Origin: JAFCEV01 sp964473005 | GTDB lineage: Archaea; Nanobdellota; Nanobdellia; Pacearchaeales; GW2011-AR1 | Reading direction: 5' to 3' | Length of the DNA: 24,142 bases | Assembly: GCA_964473005.1 (NCBI GenBank) | Contig: CAYYME010000006.1 | Span: forward strand, 1-24,142 | In this document: positions 1-8,216 of the stretch, one piece after another | How positions within the stretch are numbered: position 1 is the stretch's first letter | Layout: each line of letters begins with the position of its first letter | The notes under the pieces: generated by a model | Seen by the model: the letters and a program-made list of their open reading frames with translations, nothing else | What the model was told of the DNA's origin: nothing | Databases searched by the model: none | Made by a program: the position numbers and the translations under genes

Positions 1-17
1 TATTTTGTTTTGGACAT
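1..17 (-). CDS. Possible start of a divergent gene, cut by the window edge
   Basis: Only an ATG and four further codons (MSKTK) are visible on the minus strand. The support is positional: a TATA-like element on the minus strand (CTTAAATATTC, 46 down to 36) is centred about 24 bases before the ATG, the spacing seen at leaderless archaeal starts elsewhere in this window. No function can be given. It could equally be chance in AT-rich DNA. Confidence 0.3.
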
Positions 18-138
18 TGGATTAATTAAAAAATGGAATATTTAAGGGTTTTGGGTTGCGGGGAGATGAAAAGCGCTCGATAAGAATAAATATTTCAGTA
101 TAATAATCTTTTTTAATTGTTGCCTCCTTCGTTTTTTT

Positions 139-549
139 ATGCCTAATTCAACCAAAAAAGAAATTTTGCAGAGAGAAATAGATTGGATAAAATTTTCTAT
201 GGAAACAGATAAACATGCTCATGCAGGAGAATATAACGCTCTTTTGCAAAATGTTGCTATAAAATTAGTGCTTTTTATAGGTGTTTTAGCTTCAGTAAAT
301 TTATTGGTTGTAACTTATCTACATTTTCTTGATGGAATTCATTTTGTTTTATTAAATATTTGTTTAATTTTACTTTTTTTTATTCATATTCGAGATTATG
401 AGCAAAGAACAAAAGATAAACCAGGGGGGATAAATAATATTGAAAAGGAATTTAAAATGAAAAAATGTTTAATTAGAAAGAGATACAATAATCTTGGTGC
501 TGATTTAGATAAAATACAGAAAGAATTTAGGGAATGTCCTTTTAATTAA
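139..549 (+). CDS. Hypothetical protein with two membrane helices
   Basis: I do not recognise this 136-residue protein. Residues 1-39 are charged and hydrophilic, two hydrophobic helices follow at about 40-61 and 66-85, and the C-terminal 50 residues are basic and lysine-rich. This suggests a small integral membrane protein with both ends on the cytoplasmic side (inference from the positive-inside rule). TATA-like stretches lie at about 86-96 and 99-107. The stop codon ends three bases before the stop of SRP54, which is read towards it, so the two share almost no termination space. The gene looks real from its length and clean hydrophobic pattern, but its function is unknown. Confidence 0.65.
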   Translation: MPNSTKKEILQREIDWIKFSMETDKHAHAGEYNALLQNVAIKLVLFIGVLASVNLLVVTYLHFLDGIHFVLLNICLILLFFIHIRDYEQRTKDKPGGINNIEKEFKMKKCLIRKRYNNLGADLDKIQKEFRECPFN

Positions 550-552
550 ACT

Positions 553-1923
553 TCATCCAAATCTCCTTATCTTCTTTTTGCCGAACTTCTTCGCTAATTT
601 CATCATCTGCTTTTGCGAAAGCCCCTGCGACATGTCGCCATCTATTCCGCCCTTTACCATTTCCTGAAGCATGTCATACTGCTTGAGCAGGGAACGGACA
701 TCACTGCCTGCAACACCAGAGCCCTTTGCAATCCTTGTGATTCTTGATGTCTGCTTTTTCAGCAGTTCAGGATTTTCTTTTTCTTCAGGAGTCATGGATT
801 TCAGAATATGCTCCCATTTTGCAATTTTTTCCTGCTGGTTTTCAAGCATGTTTTCAGGAATCTTTGCACTTCCTAATCCGGGAATCATACTTTTTATTTT
901 TTCAAATCCACCCATAGAACCCATGGCTTTTACCTGCTCAATAACATCTTCAAGAGTCAGCTTTCCTTCTTCTAATTTTTCCTGAATCTTTTTTTGTTTT
1001 CCTTCATCTGTAGCAGAGCGTATTTTTTCCAAAAGCGCCTGTAAGTCGCCCATGCCCAGAAGTCTTGATAAGAATGTTTTTGGATTGAATTCTTCAATAT
1101 CATTAATTTTTTCCCCGTTTGTTATGAAATAGACAGGGGCTTTTGTTTCTGCGCATGCTGTGAGTGCTCCTCCTCCTTTTGCAGTTGAATCCATTCTTGT
1201 GATTATGACTCCTGAAATTTTTACAGCTTCCTGAAATTCTTTTGCCTGTTTTTTTGCTGCCTGTCCGATATCAGCAGGCATGACTAAAATTGATTCTGTT
1301 GGAAAAATTACTTTGCTAAGCTCTTTGATTTCTTTAATAAGTTCTTTGTCAAGAGTGTGCCTTCCTGCAGTGTCAATAAGAATCAAATCATATTCTTTTA
1401 GTTGTTTTTCAAATTTTTTCCAGGTTTTAAGAGCATTTTTTTCCTCGAAATCAACAAAATAATTTAATTTATTTTTTTCTGCAAGCTGCTTCAGCTGTTC
1501 TTTTGCAGCAGGACGATGAACATCAAGTCCGACAAGTGCAACCTTGTTTCCGCGTTTTGCAAAATAATTTCCAATTTTTGCAATTGTGGTTGTCTTTCCT
1601 GCTCCATATAATCCTAAAAATAAAATTCTGTTTTGTTTTTTGTGGAGTTTCAGAGGTTTGTATTTTCCAAGAATATTTGAAAGTTCATCGTGCAGAAGTT
1701 TAATCATGTGCTCTTTTTTTTCAATTCCTTTTACTCTTTCATCCAGAGCCTCTTTCTTTATTCTGTCGCTTAGCTCCTTGACAAGAACCACACTTACATC
1801 TGCTTCAATCAGGGCTCTCTGCAGTTCTTTCACTATTGAATCTACCAGTCCTTTGTCGAGAAAAATTGCATTTGTGATTCTGTTTGTTGCTTTTCTTATT
1901 ACTTCTCCTAATCTTTCTAACAT
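553..1923 (-). CDS. srp54: Signal recognition particle 54 kDa GTPase (SRP54/Ffh)
   Basis: SRP54 binds hydrophobic signal sequences emerging from the ribosome, together with SRP RNA, and docks on FtsY, whose gene lies at 4799-5836. The 456-residue protein has the usual order. There is a helical N domain (1-95). The G domain carries a P-loop at 104-112 (GLYGAGKTT), an insertion-box-like DVHRPAA at 134-140, DTAGR at 184-188 and a G4-like TRMD at 242-245. The Met-rich M domain follows from about 290, with GMGDLQALLEKI, then GSGVAG-type and final basic helices. The length is typical of the family. Most GTPases of this family have TKxD at G4; here Lys is replaced by Arg (R243). A TATA-like box on the minus strand near 1948-1957 predicts a start of transcription almost at the ATG. 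The identification is firm. Confidence 0.96.
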   Translation of the reverse strand: MLERLGEVIRKATNRITNAIFLDKGLVDSIVKELQRALIEADVSVVLVKELSDRIKKEALDERVKGIEKKEHMIKLLHDELSNILGKYKPLKLHKKQNRILFLGLYGAGKTTTIAKIGNYFAKRGNKVALVGLDVHRPAAKEQLKQLAEKNKLNYFVDFEEKNALKTWKKFEKQLKEYDLILIDTAGRHTLDKELIKEIKELSKVIFPTESILVMPADIGQAAKKQAKEFQEAVKISGVIITRMDSTAKGGGALTACAETKAPVYFITNGEKINDIEEFNPKTFLSRLLGMGDLQALLEKIRSATDEGKQKKIQEKLEEGKLTLEDVIEQVKAMGSMGGFEKIKSMIPGLGSAKIPENMLENQQEKIAKWEHILKSMTPEEKENPELLKKQTSRITRIAKGSGVAGSDVRSLLKQYDMLQEMVKGGIDGDMSQGLSQKQMMKLAKKFGKKKIRRFG

Positions 1924-1977
1924 GATTTAAGAAGTGAATTATAGGTTAATAAATTTTGGGTTTAGTAAGAATTAAGT

Positions 1978-2346
1978 TTATTTTATTTCATATCCTAAGT
2001 ATATAATATTATACTTTTGAGAATTGAACTCAAAACTTACAGATGAATGAACAGATGCACGATAATCCACATTTTTTGCTTTATCAGGAATATTAAAGAC
2101 TATTGGGTTATGATATAAATTAAGACAACAAATTTCTATTGTATTATCTCTTTTATTTTCACTGATTTTAATCTGGTTTTCATGTTCACTAAGATTCATA
2201 AACTTTCTTTTAGAGTTTGGAAATTTATAATTAAAAAGAGGGTCAATTATTTTCTTAATCTCTTCTTTTCTATCAGCTTCTGCTTCAATTAGTATCCAAT
2301 TTAAACTTCTCATACGCCTTTGAGACAATCTTTTATTTATAATCAT
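1978..2346 (-). CDS. Hypothetical protein, orphan family A
   Basis: This 122-residue protein is not recognised. It has a basic N terminus, a mixed helical first half and a second half that reads as beta strands. The motif NPIV at 80-83, PDKA at 87-90 and the ending FEFN..KYNIIY resembles the C-terminal part of the orphan protein encoded at 5877-6188 (NPIV, PEKA, FVYN..LYYIY), so the two may be distant paralogues. The first ATG (2346) is used here. A TATA-like box at 2361-2369 would place the start of transcription near 2340, so Met12 (ATG at 2313) is a reasonable alternative start. The gene is divergent from the MFS transporter, with about 60 bases of shared promoter region. Confidence 0.6.
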   Translation of the reverse strand: MIINKRLSQRRMRSLNWILIEAEADRKEEIKKIIDPLFNYKFPNSKRKFMNLSEHENQIKISENKRDNTIEICCLNLYHNPIVFNIPDKAKNVDYRASVHSSVSFEFNSQKYNIIYLGYEIK

Positions 2347-2407
2347 TTATTCTCTCTAGAATATATATTTCGCAAGAATTATAAGACAGAAATTCCTTAT
2401 TCCTCTC

Positions 2408-3556
2408 ATGAAAAAGAGGAAAAACCATCAGTTCAGAAATGTAAAACTTCTTGGGGGCTCGAGTTTTTTTAATGATGTCGGAAGCGAGATGGTGGCTCCG
2501 ATTTTGCCGTTTTATATTACCTCTCTTGGTGGAGGAGGTGTTGCTGTTGGTTTATTGAGCGGACTGAGAGAGGGTTTCTCGAGTTTGTTTACTTTTTTCG
2601 GAGGCTGGCTTTCAGACAAGTGGGGGAAAAGAAATCCCATAATTTTCTTTGGATATCTGTTTTCTGTAATCTTTAAATTTTTAATGGGTGTTGCAGGTTC
2701 TTGGCAGCAGCTAACTGCAGTAATTTCTCTGGAAAGATTTGGGAAACTGAGAGATGCTCCGCGGGATGCAGTTATTTCCCTTTCAACAAAAAAACGCGGA
2801 AAAGGATTTGCAATTCACAGAATGATAGAAAGTTTCGGGGCATTGCTCGGAGTTTTGCTGGTGCTGTTTTTATTTTGGAAATTTAACATTGGCTTTAAGC
2901 CCATCATTTTCATTGCTGCGGGCATCTCTGCGCTTGCACTGATTCCATTACTTTTTGTAAAGGAGCAGAAGAATAGAGGGAAATCCAAAGACAGCATATT
3001 TGCAGGAATCAAAAAACTAAGCAGAAAGTTAAAATATTTTGTTTTTGTTGCCTCTGTTTTCAGCCTTGGTAACTTTGGATTGTATATGTTCCTGCTTTTG
3101 AGGGCAAAGGAAATTACAGGAAGCGTTGTTGTGCCTCTTGCCCTTTATGCAGTGTTTAATATAATTTATGCTTCTTTTGCAATTCCTTTCGGAAACCTGT
3201 CAGATAAAATAGGAAGAAAAAAAGTTCTTCTTATGGGTTATGCTTTGTTTTTATTAGTTACACTTGGATTTATCTTTTTTGCAAATGTCTGGTTCTTGCT
3301 TGTTTTGTTTGCTCTTTACGGCTTGGTTTATGCAATTATAGAATCAAACCAGAGGGCGATGATTTCTGATTTATCACCGGATAGAAGAGGGGGGACTGCT
3401 TATGGATTTTATTATGTTTCAATAGGATTAGTAAGTATTCTTGGAGGTGTTATAGCAGGATTTTTGTGGAATGTGGGTTCTAGTGTAATGTTTGGATATC
3501 TTTCTGTTGTTGCAGTTGTTTCAATTATATTTCTGAAATTACTGAAGGAGCATTAA
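2408..3556 (+). CDS. Major facilitator superfamily transporter
   Basis: This 382-residue integral membrane protein is a secondary transporter of unknown substrate. It has about twelve hydrophobic helices and two copies of the MFS loop 2-3 signature: GWLSDKWGKRNPI (66-78) in the N half and GNLSDKIGRKKVLL (262-275) in the C half. The N-terminal FNDVGSEMVAPILPFY (21-36) and the RFGKLRDAPRDA stretch (110-121) match, as I know the family, a subgroup of bacterial and archaeal MFS proteins with a SEM motif in helix 1 and an (R/K)DAPRD motif between helices 4 and 5. The TATA-like element AATTATAAG near 2377-2385 fits a nearly leaderless transcript from the ATG. It converges with the GH130 gene with eight bases between stops. 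The class is firm, the substrate open. Confidence 0.9.
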   Translation: MKKRKNHQFRNVKLLGGSSFFNDVGSEMVAPILPFYITSLGGGGVAVGLLSGLREGFSSLFTFFGGWLSDKWGKRNPIIFFGYLFSVIFKFLMGVAGSWQQLTAVISLERFGKLRDAPRDAVISLSTKKRGKGFAIHRMIESFGALLGVLLVLFLFWKFNIGFKPIIFIAAGISALALIPLLFVKEQKNRGKSKDSIFAGIKKLSRKLKYFVFVASVFSLGNFGLYMFLLLRAKEITGSVVVPLALYAVFNIIYASFAIPFGNLSDKIGRKKVLLMGYALFLLVTLGFIFFANVWFLLVLFALYGLVYAIIESNQRAMISDLSPDRRGGTAYGFYYVSIGLVSILGGVIAGFLWNVGSSVMFGYLSVVAVVSIIFLKLLKEH

Positions 3557-3564
3557 AAACTAAA

Positions 3565-4701
3565 TCACCTTTCTAAAAATTTAGTTAAATCCCCTGTATA
3601 GAATTTGTCCATAACTGTCCAAGTGTCATCTATTCCTGAGAACAATGTTGTTATTCCATTATTATTGATGATTCCTGTAGTATAAACTACATTAGACGTA
3701 TACCCCTTTTCTGGCAGAATATCCTGATAATCCTCTCTTTTCAATAATACTCCTGAAGTTTTGCAGTCCTTCCAAGGGTTTTTTTTATCCAGACTTATTA
3801 GTTTTGTATCATATCTCTTTCCATTTTTTGTTTCTGTTATTTCATGATATGGCCCCATCCACCTTCCATTTAATTTTATTAATGAACTTCCTGTTCCTGC
3901 TACCTCTCCTTTTTTAGGAATTGTTAATCTGTGCGGAAGCCCCCAACAAGCTAAGTCAGGGGAATAAGACACCCAAATTCCTGGTTTGCTGTAATCTGAA
4001 TGGGCATCAGGTCTTATAAGTGCAGTATATACCTTATCACCTATTTTAATAATTTCGGTTTCATAAGGGCTTGGAATTTTTTCAGGGAATATTGCAACAT
4101 CTTTTCCTATAAATACTGCTCTTGGTGTATTCCCTTTTACCACACTTTCAAATTCTTTAAAATTTTTTGTTATTAAAATCTCTGTTAAAATTCCTGATCT
4201 ATGCGGACAGACATAGGTAATTGCATATCTTCCGTCTATCATGCTTGTTATTCTTACATCTTCTATTCCGAATCTTTCATCTTCCCATAATGGATACAAG
4301 CAAGGTTCTTGTCTTCTTTCTATTACATTCCCTTGCTTATCAAGTCTCATCAATCGTGGGAGAGATATGTGTTTTAATCTTTTATGTGGATTATTTTTTA
4401 ATCTTACAGATTCTTCAAATTCTTCTAAAATTTCTTGTTTAGAAGGTTTGTCAAAATCCATTTTAAATTTTGAATAATTATATTGATTGGGAATATCAAA
4501 AAAAGGCAGCCAAAAAGGATGATTATAACTGGGGGATTCAGCAACTCTTACCATTAATATAGTCTCCAGCCCTTTTTCTGTTTTAATTTGCGCCACGCCG
4601 GGATTAAATGCTCCTATTACTTTACATTCTTTTGATAAGGGAATATAATCTTCAGGGCTTGCTATTATTCTTCTTTCAAAAGGTTTTGGAGGTTTTAACA
4701 T
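3565..4701 (-). CDS. GH130-type glycosidase/glycoside phosphorylase
   Basis: The 378-residue protein resembles the five-bladed beta-propeller family GH130, whose known members phosphorolyse or hydrolyse beta-mannosides. Visible markers are FNPG at 32-35, VRVAES at 51-56, the GIEDVRI stretch at 145-151 (most GH130 proteins have GxEDPRI, with the Asp as proton donor; here D148), DVAIFPEKI at 201-209, GTGSSLI at 269-275 and YHE at 285-287. There is no signal peptide, so it acts in the cytoplasm, perhaps on stored or scavenged mannosides (inference). The neighbouring sugar-transporter-like MFS gene converges on it rather than sharing an operon. A TATA-like box sits at about 4750-4757, and two copies of the palindrome AGAATTCT lie between box and ATG. 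The family call is good; the substrate and the phosphorylase-versus-hydrolase choice are not decided. Confidence 0.82.
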   Translation of the reverse strand: MLKPPKPFERRIIASPEDYIPLSKECKVIGAFNPGVAQIKTEKGLETILMVRVAESPSYNHPFWLPFFDIPNQYNYSKFKMDFDKPSKQEILEEFEESVRLKNNPHKRLKHISLPRLMRLDKQGNVIERRQEPCLYPLWEDERFGIEDVRITSMIDGRYAITYVCPHRSGILTEILITKNFKEFESVVKGNTPRAVFIGKDVAIFPEKIPSPYETEIIKIGDKVYTALIRPDAHSDYSKPGIWVSYSPDLACWGLPHRLTIPKKGEVAGTGSSLIKLNGRWMGPYHEITETKNGKRYDTKLISLDKKNPWKDCKTSGVLLKREDYQDILPEKGYTSNVVYTTGIINNNGITTLFSGIDDTWTVMDKFYTGDLTKFLER

Positions 4702-4709
4702 TTTAACTT

Positions 4710-4741
4710 AGAATTCTTTTTATGATAGGAATCAGAATTCT
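4710..4741. promoter_or_regulatory. Paired AGAATTCT palindromes in the GH130 promoter
   Basis: Two perfect 8-base palindromes AGAATTCT lie at 4710-4717 and 4734-4741, 24 bases apart from start to start. They sit between a TATA-like box of the minus strand (about 4750-4757) and the ATG at 4701, and so flank the predicted transcription start near 4728. This is where an archaeal repressor would bind. It may also be chance in AT-rich DNA. Confidence 0.35.
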
Positions 4742-4798
4742 CTTCATCCATTATAAAAAATTGGTTTTTTGATTTTTAAAGATTATTGTTGTGGAAAT

Positions 4799-5836
4799 TT
4801 ATTCATCCAGCCCCAAATCTTTTATGAATTTTTGTTTGTCAAAAACAATTATCCTGTTATATTCCTGCCCTGTGCCAAGGTAGAGAATCGGCTTTTTTGT
4901 TACATATCCGACACTGAGTGCAGTTCCGCCTTTTTCATCTATGTCTGCCTTTGTCAGAACAATTCCGTCTATTCCTATTGCCCAGTCAAAGCTCCTTGCC
5001 TGTTCTATTGCATCATTTCCTGTGATAGACTCTCCAACAAAAATCTTCAAGTCAGGTTTGCATACTTTCACAATCTTTTCCATTTCTTTCAGAAGATTTT
5101 TTGCAGTGTGCATTCTTCCTGCAGTGTCAATAAGAACACAATTTATAAAATTCTTTTTTGCATATTGTATTGCATCAAAACAGACTGCTGCCGGATCTGC
5201 TCCATAACCCTGTGAAATTACCTTGATTCCGAGTTTGTCCCCGTGCTTTCTCAGCTGTTCAATTGAAGCTGCCCTGAAAGTGTCTGCTGCTGCAAAGACA
5301 CATGAGAATTTATTCTCCTTAAGAAAACGTGCAATTTTTGCAATTGTGGTTGTTTTTCCAGAGCCGTTTATTCCGCAGAACAATATCACATACGGCTCTT
5401 TTGCCTGTTCTGCCACTTTCTCCTTCACTTTTTCAACAACATCAAAGGGAGATATGAGAATCTCTTCTATAATTTCCTTAAAGCAATCTTTTATTACCTC
5501 TTCAATTTCTTTTTTTAGAAATTCTTTTCCGACTATTCTGAGTTTTAGTTCTGAAATTATCTTCTCAGCAACTTCAACTGCAACATTATTTTCCAGCAAA
5601 AGCATTTCAAGCTCTTCAGAATAAATTTCAAACTCTTTTTCAGAGATTTTCACCTTGCCTATTTTGGTGGTGATTTTTTTGAAGAAACCCTCTTTTTTTA
5701 TCTTTTCAGCATCAAGGGCATATTCCTGCTCTTTAATCTCAGATTTCTTTGGAATTTCAACATAATCCTCTTTTGCTGTCTTCTTTGAAATCTTGCTTGT
5801 CCAGGATTTTAGTTTTTCTTTTAATTTATGGAACAT
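4799..5836 (-). CDS. ftsY: Signal recognition particle receptor FtsY
   Basis: FtsY is the membrane-associated GTPase that receives the SRP-ribosome complex through SRP54. The 345-residue protein has a short, highly charged N-terminal extension (1-60), an N domain (about 60-145) and a G domain: P-loop GINGSGKT at 155-162, ADTFRAASIEQL at 184-195, DTAGRM at 237-242, ESITGNDAIEQA at 269-280, G4 TKAD at 295-298 and the closing GTGQEYNRIIVFD. FtsY, unlike SRP54, lacks a Met-rich M domain, which is how I separate the two. In many archaea ftsY follows the alpha prefoldin gene; here an unrelated 103-residue orphan stands upstream. The start at 5836 is preceded by 40 bases to that orphan, which suggests co-transcription. 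Confidence 0.96.
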   Translation of the reverse strand: MFHKLKEKLKSWTSKISKKTAKEDYVEIPKKSEIKEQEYALDAEKIKKEGFFKKITTKIGKVKISEKEFEIYSEELEMLLLENNVAVEVAEKIISELKLRIVGKEFLKKEIEEVIKDCFKEIIEEILISPFDVVEKVKEKVAEQAKEPYVILFCGINGSGKTTTIAKIARFLKENKFSCVFAAADTFRAASIEQLRKHGDKLGIKVISQGYGADPAAVCFDAIQYAKKNFINCVLIDTAGRMHTAKNLLKEMEKIVKVCKPDLKIFVGESITGNDAIEQARSFDWAIGIDGIVLTKADIDEKGGTALSVGYVTKKPILYLGTGQEYNRIIVFDKQKFIKDLGLDE

Positions 5837-5876
5837 GTCTTTAGAAATAAATAATTAGTTATTAAGGTTTTGGTTT

Positions 5877-6188
5877 CTAGAGGTTTTTATGGAAGGTGTC
5901 TCTATCTTTGTAGATATAATAAAGTTCTTTATTATACACAAACTTAATAACTCCTTTTTCCTGCCCAATCACTACTTTAGAGGCTTTTTCTGGAAGAGAG
6001 ATAATCACTATGGGATTTTCTTCTTCAGGATAGATTACTAACCCTCCATTTTGGGCATAACGAGCAATTAAATTTCCACCCATATTAGATAGTTCTATCT
6101 GAAAATTTTCCATATCTCCTAATTTTTCTTTTACTTCCTGAGCTTTGCTTAAACTTCCATAGAAGATTAATTTATCTAAGTTTATCAT
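5877..6188 (-). CDS. Hypothetical protein, orphan family B
   Basis: I do not recognise this 103-residue protein. It starts with a helical segment (SKAQEVKEKLGDMENF), then a Gly-rich turn and beta-rich C-terminal half containing NPIV (58-61), PEKA (66-69) and FVYNKELYYIY (83-93). The order and spacing of these motifs match the orphan at 1978-2346, hinting at one small domain family. It lies 40 bases upstream of ftsY on the same strand and is probably transcribed with it, which is the only hint to its role. It is divergent from apgM. Confidence 0.62.
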   Translation of the reverse strand: MINLDKLIFYGSLSKAQEVKEKLGDMENFQIELSNMGGNLIARYAQNGGLVIYPEEENPIVIISLPEKASKVVIGQEKGVIKFVYNKELYYIYKDRDTFHKNL

Positions 6189-6284
6189 AATTTTCTTATT
6201 TTATTTTGATTTATAATTATTTCTCTCATCAAAGATATACTTTTCATTGTTTATTTTAATTTTATCCCTCTTTAGCCAACATAA

Positions 6285-6343
6285 ATTTTTATAAAGAAAC
6301 GCTGTTATATTATCTTATGAAAGAAGAGGGGTTCGTAAAATGA
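6285..6343 (+). promoter_or_regulatory. apgM promoter and overlapping 8-codon upstream reading frame
   Basis: A TATA-like box (TTTTTATAAAG, about 6286-6296) predicts a start of transcription near 6315. An ATG at 6317 opens an 8-codon frame whose TGA (6341-6343) overlaps the apgM ATG (6340) as ATGA. Inside it lies GAGGGG, a purine-rich stretch about ten bases before the apgM start that could be its ribosome binding site. Whether the tiny frame is translated cannot be told. Confidence 0.4.
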
Positions 6344-7581
6344 AGGGAATACTGGTAATTATTGATGGGGCGGGGGATTTGCCCTGTAACCAGTTTGACG
6401 GGAAAACACCCTTGGAAGCTGCAGAAACCCCTAATCTGGATTTTTTTGCTTCGAGAGGAGAAATGGGCTATATGTATCCTGTAAAGCCAGGCTTTATTCC
6501 TGAATCAGATGAAGCAATTGTTTCTATTTTTGGAAATGATTTAATTTCAAGCACAAGAGGGCAGCTGGAAGCAAGAGGAACTGATTTAAAACTAATAAGA
6601 GGGGATTTGGCTCTGCGTGTTAATTTTGCGACTATAGATGATTTAAAATCAAAAAATGTTATTGACAGAAGAGCAGGAAGGACTCTGACAACTTCAGAAG
6701 CAGAAATTCTTTCAAAGGCGCTGAATAAGATAAAGCTTCCATGCAAATTTATTTTTAAGCCGACAATTCAGCACAGAGCATGCCTTGTTTTTAAAGGAGG
6801 TTTTTCAGATAATATTTCTGGAAATGATTTGACTTATATACAAGGGCAATTTAAAACAGCAGATAAAGTAGGATTCTGCAAACCCCTGGATGAAGATGAG
6901 AATTCCCAATATACTGCAAACATAGTAAATGAATTCATAGAAAAAGCATTTGAGATTTTGGACAAGCACCCAATCAATGATGCGAGAAGGACAAAAGGCT
7001 TGATGCCTGCAAATTATCTCATGGTAAGGGGGGCAGGAATTGAAGTTCCTAAATTAAAGGTTTACAGGAAATGGGTTTCAACAGCATATATGCCTTTGGA
7101 AATTGGTTTTTCAAAAACTTCTGGAATGGAAGTCTATTCTTTTGAGTATCCAAAATTAAAGAATTTTGATGCTTATCAGAATTTGCATGATGCTTTGGAA
7201 AAAGCATGCGGGCATTCAATAAAAATTCTGAAAAATCATTATAAGGATTTTGATTATATGTATGTGCATTTTAAAGAGACAGATTTGCCCGGGCATGACA
7301 ACAAACCAATGGAAAAGAAACTGATGATAGAATATATTGATAAAGTTTTTTTCAAATTTCTCAGGGGATTTGCCCCCCAGAATAAAATTAAAGTTATTGT
7401 AACTGCAGACCATTCAACTCCGTGCAGACTCAAGGCACATTCTGCAGATCCTGTTCCTGTTCTTTTTTATAATGATTCAATTCCAAGACAGAGAAAATTT
7501 TGCGAAAAAGAAGCCAGAAAAGGGGCTCTTGGTAGGATTTTAGGGCCCGAGTTACTGCAGAAACTTGGTTTTGTGAAGTAA
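6340..7581 (+). CDS. apgM: 2,3-bisphosphoglycerate-independent phosphoglycerate mutase, archaeal type
   Basis: This enzyme interconverts 3- and 2-phosphoglycerate in glycolysis/gluconeogenesis, using two metal ions and a phosphoserine intermediate of the alkaline phosphatase superfamily. In the 413 residues I see the first metal site IIDGAGD (7-13, Asp9), the nucleophile segment PESDEA (54-59, Ser56 as likely phosphorylated residue), DRRAGR (109-114), MPANYLMVRGAG (222-233), FKETDLPGHD (311-320, Asp315 and His319) and the final metal site VTADHSTPC (354-362) with H367. The length fits archaeal ApgM (about 400-415). The nucleophile region is unusual: relatives I know read close to GSDVAHLSLFGYDP, here SDEAIVSIFGND. 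The family is firm; the activity is inferred from conserved metal ligands and serine. Confidence 0.9.
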   Translation: MKGILVIIDGAGDLPCNQFDGKTPLEAAETPNLDFFASRGEMGYMYPVKPGFIPESDEAIVSIFGNDLISSTRGQLEARGTDLKLIRGDLALRVNFATIDDLKSKNVIDRRAGRTLTTSEAEILSKALNKIKLPCKFIFKPTIQHRACLVFKGGFSDNISGNDLTYIQGQFKTADKVGFCKPLDEDENSQYTANIVNEFIEKAFEILDKHPINDARRTKGLMPANYLMVRGAGIEVPKLKVYRKWVSTAYMPLEIGFSKTSGMEVYSFEYPKLKNFDAYQNLHDALEKACGHSIKILKNHYKDFDYMYVHFKETDLPGHDNKPMEKKLMIEYIDKVFFKFLRGFAPQNKIKVIVTADHSTPCRLKAHSADPVPVLFYNDSIPRQRKFCEKEARKGALGRILGPELLQKLGFVK

Positions 7582-7630
7582 TACTTTTGAGCATAGCAAT
7601 TATTAAAAATCTTTATTTGCTTCTGAGAAG

Positions 7631-8185
7631 ATGATAACTTACAATGACATTTATGAGGCTGCGAGAAAGGAAAGATATTCTGAGCAGCTGCAGTTTCTTC
7701 CGAAGAATTTTGTGGAGGAATTTGCAGGATATTTAAAGGAAAAAAAGCAAATTGCATCCAAGGATAGTGATGATTTCTCAGATGTGATTATCAAGACAAA
7801 AAAGCAGATTGAAAACGCCACAACTCTTTTCAAGGAACTCCTTTTAAGAAGAAGAAAAAAAATTCTGAATCTGGTTTTGATTGCTGCTGAAACAGGAATT
7901 TCCAAGCAGGATTTTGAAAACATGATGCTTTTTGAGAGAGAACTGTTTGAAGAAATGATGAAATGCATAGAATCTTCTGATAAAAAATTAGGGGCGTCTC
8001 TTAATGGGGCAAAAGAGAAAGAGCAGAAAAATGAACTGATAGTCTTTAAGGAAAATGTCGGAGAGTTTTTGGATTTGGAAGGGGAAAAACTGGGGGGGTT
8101 TGCGAAGGGAGAAATAGTGAATATCCCTAAAGAGATTGCAAAGATTCTGATTGATGATGGCAAAGCTGAAGTTATTGAGAAGTAA
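7631..8185 (+). CDS. Archaeal GINS subunit (Gins51/Gins15-like)
   Basis: GINS links the MCM helicase, Cdc45/RecJ-like protein and polymerase machinery at the replication fork. The 184-residue protein shows the family layout: an alpha-helical A domain (about 1-120), including the basic helix LLRRRKKILNLVL (71-83), then a charged linker, then a small beta-rich B domain at the C terminus (about 137-184, VFKENVGEFLDLEGEKLGGF). The A-then-B order is that of Sld5/Psf1-type Gins51. Only this one GINS gene is present in the window; many DPANN archaea appear to have just one, forming a homotetramer (established for some archaea, inference here). It follows apgM after 49 bases with its own TATA-like stretch. 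Confidence 0.8.
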   Translation: MITYNDIYEAARKERYSEQLQFLPKNFVEEFAGYLKEKKQIASKDSDDFSDVIIKTKKQIENATTLFKELLLRRRKKILNLVLIAAETGISKQDFENMMLFERELFEEMMKCIESSDKKLGASLNGAKEKEQKNELIVFKENVGEFLDLEGEKLGGFAKGEIVNIPKEIAKILIDDGKAEVIEK

Positions 8186-8216
8186 CTTTTATTAACCTGT
8201 TTATCCCGTTTATTTC

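Noticed and set aside
4721..4747. An 18-codon frame before the GH130 gene as a leader peptide
   Set aside because: Its ATG at 4747 lies only a few bases from the TATA-like box and before the predicted transcription start, so it is probably not transcribed.
5223..5624. Long plus-strand frames opposite ftsY (for example 5223-5624) and opposite GINS (7651-8163)
   Set aside because: They are Ser/Phe-rich antisense shadows of well-identified genes, with no promoter or family signal.
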